64,000 nucleotides of DNA, taken from NCBI GenBank assembly GCA_964549275.1, contig CAZJUP010000004.1, forward strand, positions 124,001 through 188,000, given 5' to 3'. The position numbers and the translations under genes were made by a program. The notes beneath the pieces were generated by a model. That model worked only from the letters and a program-made list of their open reading frames with translations. It had not been told where the DNA came from and made no database searches. This stretch comes from CAZJUP01 sp964549275 (GTDB lineage Bacteria; Fidelibacterota; Marinisomatia; Marinisomatales; TCS55). Positions within the stretch are counted from its first letter, which is position 1. Every line of letters starts with the position of its first letter. Positions 17,393 to 26,352 of this stretch are shown piece after piece.

Positions 17393-18457
17393 CTAAAGTT
17401 CGTGTTGTTTCTGGTGGTATTCCAAAGTGTTATACTTTGATTCGTCAGCTTTATCTTTTTTTTCATTCTTCGGTTTTCTCGATCGTTTTTTCGGCTTCGC
17501 TTCCTGACCTCTTTTGTCACTATCTTCTTCCTCAATATGAAATTCTTCTGATAAAACTTTCTTAGCCTTTTTCTTCACCTGTTTTCTGACGGGACGCCCC
17601 CCCTCTTTTCTTGGTCTAGGTACGCGCTCTACATCAATTTCTTGTACATCGGACTCTGTTGGCGCTGGAGCTTCAAAATGGGCAACCGTACTCTCTTTTT
17701 CTTCTGATTCAACGTCCTTGACTTCAGGCTCTTTTTCGGCATCAGCCATAATACTTTCTTCATCAAACGAAAAAACTTCCGGATTAAAAAGACCAAAAAT
17801 CGTTCCATACCCTCGAGTGATTCCATTACCTATCCCTAAATAATTCGGAAGAATGAAATTGGCCCTGAACTCTCCATCAAAAGCACCCCAGTTATTTTCA
17901 TCTACCGGACGGGGGAACAAAGAGGTGAGAGATATCTTCGTAAAAATATTTTCCTCAAGTTCCATTCCCATTTCCCGTGCCATAAATACAATGTTTTGTC
18001 CAAGCAATCGATTTAGAAAGTTCACCCTGTCAACATTGTTCAGAAACCGAAACCGAGATCCGGTTGTTTGGTTTAGGGCTACCCACGGTGTTACGAATCG
18101 ATATCGAATTAATTTTTCTACCGGATGGAATCGGTTATTGTGTGCTTCAACGTCGGTATCGTGAACTTGAAAAGTAATGTTTCCGAAATCCAAAAATTCA
18201 AGTTTCTCTGCTAAAGAAAGAACGGGCTCAACACCCTCTCCGATCCCAACGACGTATATTTGTTCATTAAGAATTTTGACCTGGACCCGTGGATACAAAA
18301 ATTGTTCACGATAGGAACCATCCAACATAGGAATGATAGAATCGTCAGGGAAATGACGCATAAAAACTCCCTTAACCTGGTAGGGCGTTTTACGTACTGG
18401 TTTATCGGTGATCAACCGTACAACTACGGTTTTCACCTCTGGAAATTTAGAATTCAT
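17393..18457 (-). CDS. Cas6b-like RAMP-fold protein with charged C-terminal tail, in rho operon
   Basis: A 354-residue protein. Residues 1-228 read like a Cas6b/RAMP endoribonuclease: Y26-QVKG (position of the FRG strand), FLYPRVQVK at 53-61 (family YxYPxxQYK), VVGIGEGVE at 69-77, RYRFVTPWVALNQ at 118-130 (family W-ALN) and the RAMP glycine-rich loop LPNYLGIGNGITRGYG at 203-218. The LFHNH-like His motif expected before the YxYP strand is PMLDGS here (43-48); H35 is the only nearby His, so ribonuclease activity is doubtful. Residues ~231-354 are a low-complexity tail, acidic then Lys/Arg-rich, likely disordered and nucleic-acid-binding. It lies between rho (48 nt) and the aminotransferase (14 nt). 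No CRISPR array or other cas gene is in the window. The fold call is from memory of family sequences; the role is unknown. Confidence 0.72.
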   Translation of the reverse strand: MNSKFPEVKTVVVRLITDKPVRKTPYQVKGVFMRHFPDDSIIPMLDGSYREQFLYPRVQVKILNEQIYVVGIGEGVEPVLSLAEKLEFLDFGNITFQVHDTDVEAHNNRFHPVEKLIRYRFVTPWVALNQTTGSRFRFLNNVDRVNFLNRLLGQNIVFMAREMGMELEENIFTKISLTSLFPRPVDENNWGAFDGEFRANFILPNYLGIGNGITRGYGTIFGLFNPEVFSFDEESIMADAEKEPEVKDVESEEKESTVAHFEAPAPTESDVQEIDVERVPRPRKEGGRPVRKQVKKKAKKVLSEEFHIEEEDSDKRGQEAKPKKRSRKPKNEKKDKADESKYNTLEYHQKQHEL

Positions 18458-18505
18458 AATTACACCTCATTAAGTTGCTACACCTTGTGGTGCTGTAATT
18501 TACAC

Positions 18506-19753
18506 CTATTGGCTCATTGTGTCCATAAATTCTTCATTAGACTTGGTTCGTTTAATTCGTTCCTGAAGAAATTCCATCGCCTCAATTACGCTCATATCGT
18601 TTAGAAGTTTTCTTAATACCCACATGCGGGCTAAAACTTTTTTTCCTAAGAGCATTTCTTCTCTTCGAGTACCAGATTTGATAAGATCAAACGATGGAAA
18701 AACACGCCGATCGCTCAATCGACGATCTAATACCAATTCCATATTGCCCGTTCCTTTAAACTCTTCAAAAATGACATCATCCATTCTACTTCCGGTATCA
18801 ATTAATGCAGTTGCTATGATAGTCAAACTTCCGCTTTCATCTGTATTTCTTGCTGCACCAAAAAACTGTTTTGGTTTTTTTAAGGCATTAGAATCAACCC
18901 CTCCGGAAAGAATCTTTCCGCTGTGAGGAATAACCGCATTATGGGCACGGGCGAGTCGAGTAATACTGTCAAGCAAAATAACAACATCATCTCCAAACTC
19001 CACCATTCTTCTTGCCTTTTGTAAAACCATATCTGCAACAGCCACATGGCGTTCCGGCGGTTCATCGAATGTGGAGCTAACAACCTCGGCTTTTACGTGT
19101 CGTTTCATATCTGTCACTTCTTCTGGTCGTTCATCGATAAGTAATATGACGATTTTTACTTTCGGGTGATTTTTTATTATAGCATTGGCTACTTTTTGCA
19201 ACAGCACTGTTTTCCCAGTCTTTGGCTGGGCAACAATTAATCCTCGCTGCCCCATCCCCACCGGAGAAATTAAATCCATAATGCGAGTGGAAAGGTCACG
19301 AGGCTCAGACTCCAACTTAAACTTTTCTTCGGGAAATAGCGGTGTAAGATTGTCAAACAAAATTGCTTGTTTTACCTGAGCAGGATCAACACCATTAACT
19401 TGCTCTACTTTTAAAAGAGCATAAAATTTTTCTTTGTCTTTTGGTGGACGAATCTGACCTGAAATTTCATGGCCTGTACGCAATCCAAACCGTTTTATTT
19501 GGGATGGGCTCACGTAAATATCATCCGGGCCGGGTAAATAGTTAGAATCAGAACTACGGAGGAAACCATACCCCTCCTGAAGGACTTCCAACACTCCTTT
19601 GGCTGTGACGATTCCTTCTTTTTCATTTTGGGCTTCAAGAATTTTTACAATTAATTCCTGTTTGTTTAACCCAGAAAAGCTTGACACTTTCATATCCTGT
19701 GCCAAACTCACCAATTCTTTTATTTTGAGTGCTTGTAATTCATTGACATTCAT
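18506..19753 (-). CDS. rho: Transcription termination factor Rho
   Basis: A 415-residue hexameric RNA helicase. The N-terminal Rho_N helix bundle (1-45) is followed by the OB-fold RNA-binding domain (about 50-120, GYGFLRSSDSNYLPGPDDIYVS), Walker A QPKTGKT (176-182, K181), Walker B VILLIDERPEEV and the Q-loop LSGGVDSNAL. It terminates unstructured or untranslated transcripts. It is the first gene of a unit with the Cas6b-like gene, the aminotransferase and rpmE. The 111 bp upstream (19754-19864) hold its leader; no clear hairpin is seen. Confidence 0.97.
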   Translation of the reverse strand: MNVNELQALKIKELVSLAQDMKVSSFSGLNKQELIVKILEAQNEKEGIVTAKGVLEVLQEGYGFLRSSDSNYLPGPDDIYVSPSQIKRFGLRTGHEISGQIRPPKDKEKFYALLKVEQVNGVDPAQVKQAILFDNLTPLFPEEKFKLESEPRDLSTRIMDLISPVGMGQRGLIVAQPKTGKTVLLQKVANAIIKNHPKVKIVILLIDERPEEVTDMKRHVKAEVVSSTFDEPPERHVAVADMVLQKARRMVEFGDDVVILLDSITRLARAHNAVIPHSGKILSGGVDSNALKKPKQFFGAARNTDESGSLTIIATALIDTGSRMDDVIFEEFKGTGNMELVLDRRLSDRRVFPSFDLIKSGTRREEMLLGKKVLARMWVLRKLLNDMSVIEAMEFLQERIKRTKSNEEFMDTMSQ

Positions 19754-19864
19754 TATAATAAAATACCTTTGTTAAAAATGGGTTCGGGGGATAACACTAT
19801 CGAGGTTTCGCCTTAGAGCGATCTATAATTGAAGTGCTATTCGGTCGTACAAGTTACACTATCT

Positions 19865-21151
19865 TTACCCATAGGTGAAAGAAAAATTGAAAATGTCAAA
19901 TACATCCTTTGCGATATAATGACTGCCTAAAATCAGACCCGGTTTTTTATTTTCCCTTACGATTGTTTTCAACTTTTCAATAGCCTGTAAAAAATTCTCC
20001 TCCATTATGAATGGCGTGTCTAATCCATGGTAGATCAAGTTATTTGCCAGCATTTTCCCCGATAACAAACCTCGGTTAGGTGCACCACTAATAATGAGAG
20101 GGTCAAAGCATTCTCTAATGGCCTCAGAAACCAGATCTAGTTCTTTGTCACCTTTCATCACAAAAATGGCTGCTGGTTTTTCAGGATATATTTTCCTCAT
20201 AGTCTGTTTTACAAAATGTAGCCCCTGTGCATTATGTGCTACATCGTAATAAATGGGCTTATCTTTGACCATGCGCTGAAGTCGCCCCGGCCAACACACC
20301 TTTTTCAGACCTGCTTCTATAACCACATTAGATATTCTTTTATCAATTTGTTTAGATATTTCAATGGCCATTGCACCATTCAATGCCTGATGCTCACCGA
20401 TTAATGATGAATTATATCGTTTTAATTGATACCGAAACTGCAGTCCATTTTCATGTAACACTATATCCTGTGGGAGAATCTTGTTTACTATAATAACAGG
20501 GGCACCCTGTGATTGTGCGGTTTTTCTTAATTCGGTCATCACCTCCTGAGATTGCGGTGCAATGATTACAGGGGTATTTTTTTTTATAATTCCTGCCTTT
20601 TCTTTTGTTATTTCAACAATATTTCGACCCAATATTTCCCTGTGATCTAAAGCGATTGGAGTAATGGCCGTCACCGAGGGACTTAATACATTTGTGGAAT
20701 CCAACCTCCCCCCTAATCCGGTTTCAATCACAGCCACATCCACTTTATTTTTTGCAAAGTAATGGAATGCCATTGCAGTGGTTGTCTCGAAAAATGTTGA
20801 TTCAATTTGCTCTATATTATATCGGTATTTCTGAAGAAATGACAAAATCTCCAAATCAGAAATTGGAATATTATTAATTCGAATTCGTTCATTAAACCGA
20901 ATAAGATGCGGAGAAGTATAGAGTCCTACTTTTAACCCTGCGGCTTGAAGGATTGAAGCTGTCATAGCTGAAGTTGAGCCTTTGCCATTAGTGCCGGCAA
21001 TATGAACTGTCGGGAAATGATAATGAGGGTCTCCGCAAACGCCAAGCAGAAGGTCCGTATGTTTCAGCCCAACCTTTATCCCGAGGCGCTGCAATCCATA
21101 CAGCCAATCTAATAAAGCGTCTAAATCAGGAGAGGTGGATGTTGGAGACAT
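19865..21151 (-). CDS. folC: Bifunctional folylpolyglutamate synthase / dihydrofolate synthase
   Basis: A 428-residue Mur-ligase-type ATP-dependent enzyme that joins glutamate to folate or dihydropteroate. The P-loop HIAGTNGKGSTSAM lies near residues 50-63, followed by the omega-loop SPHLIRFNERIRI and the ATP-binding ETGLGGRLDSTN. I place the start at the ATG at 21151, preceded by AGGTG, rather than the GTG at 21166; either way it overlaps the end of murI. It is probably in one operon with murI and the amidase gene. Confidence 0.93.
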   Translation of the reverse strand: MSPTSTSPDLDALLDWLYGLQRLGIKVGLKHTDLLLGVCGDPHYHFPTVHIAGTNGKGSTSAMTASILQAAGLKVGLYTSPHLIRFNERIRINNIPISDLEILSFLQKYRYNIEQIESTFFETTTAMAFHYFAKNKVDVAVIETGLGGRLDSTNVLSPSVTAITPIALDHREILGRNIVEITKEKAGIIKKNTPVIIAPQSQEVMTELRKTAQSQGAPVIIVNKILPQDIVLHENGLQFRYQLKRYNSSLIGEHQALNGAMAIEISKQIDKRISNVVIEAGLKKVCWPGRLQRMVKDKPIYYDVAHNAQGLHFVKQTMRKIYPEKPAAIFVMKGDKELDLVSEAIRECFDPLIISGAPNRGLLSGKMLANNLIYHGLDTPFIMEENFLQAIEKLKTIVRENKKPGLILGSHYIAKDVFDIFNFSFTYG

Positions 21152-21929
21152 GGTCAATAGATGCACCTAAAAAGCGCGTGGCTACAGACTTAAATCGAAC
21201 GGGTAAATCCGTTACATAACAGGTTAATTTCCCCGGAGGCTTCCCTGAATGTTCCAAGGCCAATTCTGTTAGAATTACTTGTGTTTTATTTGCTGTGGAC
21301 TCAGCAGAATCAACCAAGACTGTTCCGCTATTTAAAGCTTTTTGAATTACCGGTTTCAATAGTGGATAATGTGTACAGCCCAATATAAGAGTATCCACTT
21401 CTTGCACATTTATAACTTTTAGATAAGTTTCTGCAATGAGGTCCGGAACATCTCCTTCAAGCCATCCTTCTTCCACAAGAGGAACAAATAAGGGGCATGA
21501 TTGACTATATACCTCCAAATGTTCAGAATGTTGTTTAAGAGCTTTTTCGTAAGCCCCAGAGCGTATAGTTGCAATCGTTCCTACAACCCCTATGTGGCCA
21601 TTTTTTGTTGAGCGTATCGCCGCCTCAGTTCCAGGGTCAATCACACCTAAGATTGGAATATTAAATTTTGAAACCAGTGTTTTTAACGCTAAGGATGAAG
21701 CGGTATTACAGGCAACAATAACCATTTTTGCCTCTTGTTTGATCAAAAACTCTGTAATCTCAATAGCATATTCCTGAATTAAAGATTGGCTCTTGTTACC
21801 GTAAGGAACTCGGGCAGTGTCCCCAAAATATATGATGGATTCATTGGGAAGCTTTTCCTGAAGAGCCTTAACTACAGTAAGACCGCCTAAACCGGAATCA
21901 AAAACAGCTATGGGTCGAGAATCTGCCAA
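21126..21929 (-). CDS. murI: Glutamate racemase
   Basis: A 267-residue enzyme making D-glutamate for peptidoglycan. The two catalytic cysteines are C74 (ACNTAS) and C185 (LGCTHYPLL, with H187), and D11 lies in FDSGLGG. The start immediately follows the stop of the amidase gene (no gap), and its end overlaps folC. Confidence 0.96.
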   Translation of the reverse strand: MADSRPIAVFDSGLGGLTVVKALQEKLPNESIIYFGDTARVPYGNKSQSLIQEYAIEITEFLIKQEAKMVIVACNTASSLALKTLVSKFNIPILGVIDPGTEAAIRSTKNGHIGVVGTIATIRSGAYEKALKQHSEHLEVYSQSCPLFVPLVEEGWLEGDVPDLIAETYLKVINVQEVDTLILGCTHYPLLKPVIQKALNSGTVLVDSAESTANKTQVILTELALEHSGKPPGKLTCYVTDLPVRFKSVATRFLGASIDHVSNIHLS

Positions 21930-23420
21930 TTAACTCTCTGCTAACACTTGCTCTCTGGACGAGCGAAATTTTACAATGGCATGAAAAATGGCTTCAGCCA
22001 ACTTTTGACGATAGGAAGATTTTCGAAGGTTTTTTTCTTCACTGGGGTTGGTGAGAAACCCTGCTTCTATCAATACATTAGGCATACTGGCACCAATAAG
22101 AACATGAAACCCAGCTTGCTTTACCCCTCGATTTCTGGACTTCACTTTTTTGTCAATTTCCTCCTGGATTATCGCTGCCAAATCTTCACTTTCTTTCATA
22201 AACATGCTTTGAGCCATAGTGGCCATTATGAGGCTTTCCCCTGTTAGTTCCTTATACTTACTTTTAGAAACATCTTCTAATTGAATTACGGCATTCTCTC
22301 TAGACGACACCTCTATGGCATCTTCTGTTTTTCCGGGACGCAATAAATACGTTTCAAATCCTCGAGCGGTACGGTTTGGGTTGGAATTTAAATGTATGCT
22401 GACGAATATTTTTCCGTTGGAGTTATTGGCTATTTTTGTTCGTTTCCAAAGGGGAATGAAAACATCTTCATCCCGTGTATAAACGACTTTCACCTTTGTG
22501 TTCCTCTCCAATAAAAGCCCGACTCGCTTTACTATATCCAATGCAATATCTTTTTCTCGCGTTCCCTTTCTCCCAATGGTGCCGGGATCTTTTCCCCCAT
22601 GACCCGCATCCAACACAACCGTGTCCAACTTCCACCGATCTCTAACATCTTTTATCCTACGCACGCTCTTAGATAAAGGTGTTCTGAGAGATATGACGAT
22701 TTCCGACGGACTTTTACTTTGATACATTTCATGGCTTTCAACTTTTGTTCGCAATCGAAAGGCAATTTGTGCAGATTCACCCAGCTGATCAGCAGAAATT
22801 TGCTGAATTGCCCCCCGTGTATCACTTCTACGAATTTCTGTCGTATCTGCACTTCCTCCTGCCACAGTAATGTAAAACCATCCATTTTCATGTAAAAATG
22901 AACTGATACGCCCCTCGGGAAATTGACCGCGCGTTTTAATTCTAAGAATAGTTCCGTTCGCTTTTTCGCTTATATCTACGGCTAGAATATTAAACTCCTT
23001 CAAGTCCACATCAAGAATTTCCCGTCTAGAATCATAAGTAATCCCCGGCAAAGTTGTTTTTCGCAATATATCCAAAAAGGGTTCAGCGGGCATATATACG
23101 TCATCATTTTCCCAAACTGCAGGATAAGGTATTTGGTAAACGCGTTCATCCACAAGAACGAAACTTGTCTGACCGGAAATTTTGATTCGATGATCACCAA
23201 GATACAAAACCATTTTTTTCCGTTCTGTGTTTACAAATGGTTTTCGTTTGGCAAAAATCCGAGAGATATCTCGAGAAGATATATACGTTCCCCTGATTCT
23301 ATCCAAGGTACGAATTTCGTCTTCTTTTTTATCTATACGATTGATCACACGAACCGGCAATGCAACCACAGCTGAGAAAATCAGAAACAGGGCTAATCGT
23401 CTAAAATCTTTAATTTTCAT
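21930..23420 (-). CDS. N-acetylmuramoyl-L-alanine amidase (Amidase_3), exported
   Basis: About 496 residues from the ATG at 23420; a TTG 12 codons upstream is less likely. An N-terminal hydrophobic segment after a short basic stretch is a signal peptide or anchor. A middle region (about 35-250) contains two domains resembling a copper-amine-oxidase-like N-domain and an AMIN-type domain. The C-terminal zinc amidase has VVLDAGHGGKDPG, E in KGTREKDIALDI, FVSIHLNSNP and the catalytic E in VLIEAGFLTN. It cleaves the amide between MurNAc and the stem peptide during cell separation. It is coupled to murI. Confidence 0.92.
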   Translation of the reverse strand: MKIKDFRRLALFLIFSAVVALPVRVINRIDKKEDEIRTLDRIRGTYISSRDISRIFAKRKPFVNTERKKMVLYLGDHRIKISGQTSFVLVDERVYQIPYPAVWENDDVYMPAEPFLDILRKTTLPGITYDSRREILDVDLKEFNILAVDISEKANGTILRIKTRGQFPEGRISSFLHENGWFYITVAGGSADTTEIRRSDTRGAIQQISADQLGESAQIAFRLRTKVESHEMYQSKSPSEIVISLRTPLSKSVRRIKDVRDRWKLDTVVLDAGHGGKDPGTIGRKGTREKDIALDIVKRVGLLLERNTKVKVVYTRDEDVFIPLWKRTKIANNSNGKIFVSIHLNSNPNRTARGFETYLLRPGKTEDAIEVSSRENAVIQLEDVSKSKYKELTGESLIMATMAQSMFMKESEDLAAIIQEEIDKKVKSRNRGVKQAGFHVLIGASMPNVLIEAGFLTNPSEEKNLRKSSYRQKLAEAIFHAIVKFRSSREQVLAES

Positions 23421-23482
23421 GACGGTGAAATTATCCTCTCCTGCGGCGGGAAGCAATAATGCGGATAAACATAATTCTTACT

Positions 23483-25297
23483 TTATAGTGTTGCATTGAG
23501 AAATATTGCTAACTCCAACACCGGTGGTCCTAAAATCGAAAAGTGATCCCAAACTCCTCTCAACCTCATCCCAAACTCGCCTGTATCATAAGGGTTATAT
23601 CGAACACAAACTGCAGGAGAATGTCCCGGTGTAGAATACACATGATTCTGCATTTCTCCGGGGAGGTTAACATCCCAAAAATAAATCCTACTATCGTAAT
23701 TATCCACTTTGACAAAAACCCAGTCAACTTCAACTCGGTATGTCTTACGGTTAATTCCAACCCTTCCTTCAATTCCAATGCTTGTTGCTGAGGAGTTACT
23801 ACTGTTAAAATGGACCCTGTTCACTTGCCATTTCCACCATATTCCCGTATGATGCCCTCCCTGATAAACAATTTTTAATGTTTCCCGTTTTTGCTGTGAT
23901 ATCCCTTGTTCAGGAGAATAAACCGGTCCGTCTTCTCTGGATTTTATACTGTTTTTATATTGGATTGTGAGGCGAATTTTGTCTTTTTTGTATCGAAATC
24001 TAGCACCATTTTCAAACCCAATTTTTCCATTGTTCACCGTCGGATGAAAAAAAACATCACCAAAAACAGAAGTATAAAGAGGTCCGATAGAGAAATCCAA
24101 CCCTTGAAATACACCAGACTCATTCAAACCAAAACTCCCCCACTCCGCAAGAGGAGAAGAACGATACCCGATATAATTATTTTTGTATTTCCTGATGTGC
24201 AATAAATACCTTAGTCCTTTTATATGATATACCAACCCGGAAAGAACACCCCAACCATCACGACGCCCAAAACCAACCTCCCCAAAAATTTTCCATTGAT
24301 TTCCTCGAATCATTGTATGAAATCCTGTAAAATAATATATGACAGATACATCATTCTCATTATGCCAGGACTGAATCGCACGTGTAAATCCAATCTGATG
24401 CTCTTTCCAAGAATATTCCCAACCTGCAAGACCGCTGGTTTCAGTTAAACGATTTTTGGGGTTTCGGCTGCTATGGTCTCCCGTAAGATTCACCTTTGGA
24501 CCCAATTTTAAATCCCAAACTCCATCCCTCTTGTTTTTATTAATGGAAAAGCTCCATTTCCCCATTTTTGTATTTGTAGACAGTCCCATACCGCTGGCTT
24601 TCCACCCCTCATTTGAAGAACTATACATTTTGATACCACGTCCAAATCGAACAAGAGATGAGGAAGAACCAAATCCTTTAACGGGTTGAAACGGATTCCC
24701 GGCAATTAATCCCAACCCAGAGGAAATGCGATGATCCCCTATGACCCACGATATATTATTTGTCTGTTTAGAAATTGAAATTGCGGAGAAATCTGCGATA
24801 TTTGATTCAAAGGGATCCCGTTCCATAATAATTCCGGCTTCTACGAACCCTACAGAATAAAAACCCTTCCAACGATATCGAACATCTTCTTTAGAAGAAA
24901 CCAGCTGTTTAAGACTAATGTTTGATTTGGGAATCCAATTGTTTTTGTCCACCCATTTTAACACAGTCTTAATACTATGGGTTATATGAGGATCGTCTAC
25001 AATATTTTGCCTAATTCTTTTTTGAGCTTTGTCCTCAAGCCACCGAATTTCTTCATCAGAAAACAGGGACAGATTCGTCAAACTTTGAAGTGTTTTTTTT
25101 GATATTCCACTTCCGGATGTTTTTATTGATTCTAAAATAAAGAGGTCTTCCTCTGGTAGGGGTTCCTCTTCATCTTCCTGAATTTCAATAATAATATCTT
25201 CTAATGATTGAGAATATAGCGAATTAAAAACCGCTAATTGGAATACTGATATCCACCCAATGAGAAGAAGATAAATACGGATGTGTTGCCATAGCAT
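23483..25297 (-). CDS. Putative outer-membrane beta-barrel protein with HHH-like N-terminal region
   Basis: A 604-residue protein with a signal peptide (hydrophobic residues ~7-28, cleavage after Y-S-Q). A very acidic stretch (EIQEDEEEPLPEEDL) is followed by a helical segment (about 55-130) that recalls the degenerate helix-hairpin-helix region found ahead of some Bacteroidetes barrels. Residues ~140-604 are rich in alternating hydrophobic/polar strands and aromatics, as in outer-membrane barrels. I do not recognise the family. Its first 74 nt overlap the end of the next gene upstream; the signal peptide lies in that overlap, so the start seems correct. Confidence 0.65.
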   Translation of the reverse strand: MLWQHIRIYLLLIGWISVFQLAVFNSLYSQSLEDIIIEIQEDEEEPLPEEDLFILESIKTSGSGISKKTLQSLTNLSLFSDEEIRWLEDKAQKRIRQNIVDDPHITHSIKTVLKWVDKNNWIPKSNISLKQLVSSKEDVRYRWKGFYSVGFVEAGIIMERDPFESNIADFSAISISKQTNNISWVIGDHRISSGLGLIAGNPFQPVKGFGSSSSLVRFGRGIKMYSSSNEGWKASGMGLSTNTKMGKWSFSINKNKRDGVWDLKLGPKVNLTGDHSSRNPKNRLTETSGLAGWEYSWKEHQIGFTRAIQSWHNENDVSVIYYFTGFHTMIRGNQWKIFGEVGFGRRDGWGVLSGLVYHIKGLRYLLHIRKYKNNYIGYRSSPLAEWGSFGLNESGVFQGLDFSIGPLYTSVFGDVFFHPTVNNGKIGFENGARFRYKKDKIRLTIQYKNSIKSREDGPVYSPEQGISQQKRETLKIVYQGGHHTGIWWKWQVNRVHFNSSNSSATSIGIEGRVGINRKTYRVEVDWVFVKVDNYDSRIYFWDVNLPGEMQNHVYSTPGHSPAVCVRYNPYDTGEFGMRLRGVWDHFSILGPPVLELAIFLNATL

Positions 25298-26051
25298 AGT
25301 AAAATGAAACTCTTTTTAAATTGATCCCCCCGCCAAATGTCACCCTATCGGTGGAATACCCTGCTGAAATTTCCATAATAGAAATGGGTGAAAAATTTAT
25401 CCCAAATTTTACCTGACCTTCATAGATAGTGTCCTGTTCCCATTCCGTTTGAACTGTTACTTGTGGATGAAATGGAAAAAACAAACCAATTGTAATCAAT
25501 TGGGGTAATTCTTCGTTCCGCTGCCCTATAGTAGGTCTATTTATATTTTTCAGCAAAACGCCCCATTCAATTTTAGGGGCAAGTTTCACTTGCCACCCCA
25601 GAGATAATCCGTAAGCAATATCTGAACCATAGTTGGAGATAGATATCTCATAATAATGCAAGGATGCACCAATCTTAAATCGTCTGTTAAATGCCTTTCC
25701 CCACCCCAATGTGGCTTGAGTTTCGGAATACAGCTTGTTCCCAAGTGAAGAAACGCCTATCCCCCAATGGCCTAAGGAAGATGGTAGTATAAGATTCCCA
25801 ACCCGATGGGATAGAGATTTTAATTGAAATTTCCTGCCCACAACAAATGAAACACTTATATTATGTTGATTCGTTAAACTTACAGGATCCGAAAATATCC
25901 CTGATGTGTTATTTGTAAAATTAAGATGAACCAACCCTCGTGAGGCATTAAAGGCGCCGATTGTTCTGTGTTCAAATGAAGGGAATACCGTTGTTATACT
26001 GAATAAACCCGATAAACTAAAATAAAGTATTTTATGCAGCGTGTTTTTCAC
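25224..26051 (-). CDS. PorV/PorQ-like outer-membrane protein
   Basis: A 275-residue protein with a GTG start preceded by GGAGG at short spacing. An N-terminal signal peptide (about 1-24) is followed by a small barrel: an early ASRGLVHLNFTNNTSGIFSDP-type segment with repeated strands (IGVSSLGN, FKIGASLHYY, WGVLLKNI, FGGGINLKRVSFYYA). This resembles the PorQ/PorV (UPF0164-like) family, which in FCB bacteria helps type IX secretion or attachment. It is upstream of, and overlaps, the other outer-membrane protein gene. Confidence 0.68.
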   Translation of the reverse strand: MKNTLHKILYFSLSGLFSITTVFPSFEHRTIGAFNASRGLVHLNFTNNTSGIFSDPVSLTNQHNISVSFVVGRKFQLKSLSHRVGNLILPSSLGHWGIGVSSLGNKLYSETQATLGWGKAFNRRFKIGASLHYYEISISNYGSDIAYGLSLGWQVKLAPKIEWGVLLKNINRPTIGQRNEELPQLITIGLFFPFHPQVTVQTEWEQDTIYEGQVKFGINFSPISIMEISAGYSTDRVTFGGGINLKRVSFYYAMATHPYLSSSHWVDISIPISGF

Positions 26052-26065
26052 ACACCTCCATAAAC

Positions 26066-26096
26066 AGGCAGGGCATCCCTGCGGGATGCCCTGCCT
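26066..26096. repeat. Strong 14-bp hairpin (terminator or REP-like element)
   Basis: Arms 26066-26079 and 26083-26096 pair perfectly (AGGCAGGGCATCCC / GGGATGCCCTGCCT) around a 3-nt TGC loop. It sits between the stop of the small hydrophobic protein gene and the ribosome-binding site of the PorQ-like gene. There is no T-run on either side, so it may stabilise mRNA ends, attenuate, or be a dispersed palindromic repeat rather than a classic terminator. Confidence 0.6.
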
Positions 26097-26114
26097 ACAT
26101 GGATTGGTCCTTGT

Positions 26115-26327
26115 CTACTTTTTATACCACATGACCACAAGGATTAGAGCCAATAGGCCGGCAAAACCTGCATCACCAAATTTGCTCATCAAATCGCCGA
26201 TGCCTGCAATAACTCCAAAGTAGTCATTGAACAATACACCGACCACAACACCGAGTACAATCAGCATTTTAAGCAAATCAGTAACATCACTAATCCATTT
26301 GGTCACAGTTTGTAAGGCTTTTTGCAT
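26115..26327 (-). CDS. Small hydrophobic membrane protein, paralogue 2
   Basis: A 70-residue protein of unknown function. It has two predicted membrane segments (about 18-36 and 50-67) joined by a short turn, an amphipathic N-terminal helix and a basic end (WYKK). It clearly resembles the 69-residue protein encoded just upstream, most strongly in the second segment (AGFAGLLALILVV versus GGFAGLLALLLLV) and around the first helix (LLKMLIVLGV versus LVKGLIVLFI). The ribosome-binding site is GGAG, well placed. It has hairpins on both sides. Holin-, pilin- or bacteriocin-like roles are possible but unsupported. Confidence 0.7.
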   Translation of the reverse strand: MQKALQTVTKWISDVTDLLKMLIVLGVVVGVLFNDYFGVIAGIGDLMSKFGDAGFAGLLALILVVMWYKK

Positions 26328-26352
26328 GTTTTTCTCCTATTTATTAACATGG

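Noticed and set aside
17393..18457. Possible CRISPR-Cas locus suggested by the Cas6b-like gene
   Set aside because: I found no direct-repeat array, and the neighbours are rho, an aminotransferase and rpmE; no cas1, cas2, effector or other RAMP gene is visible in the window.
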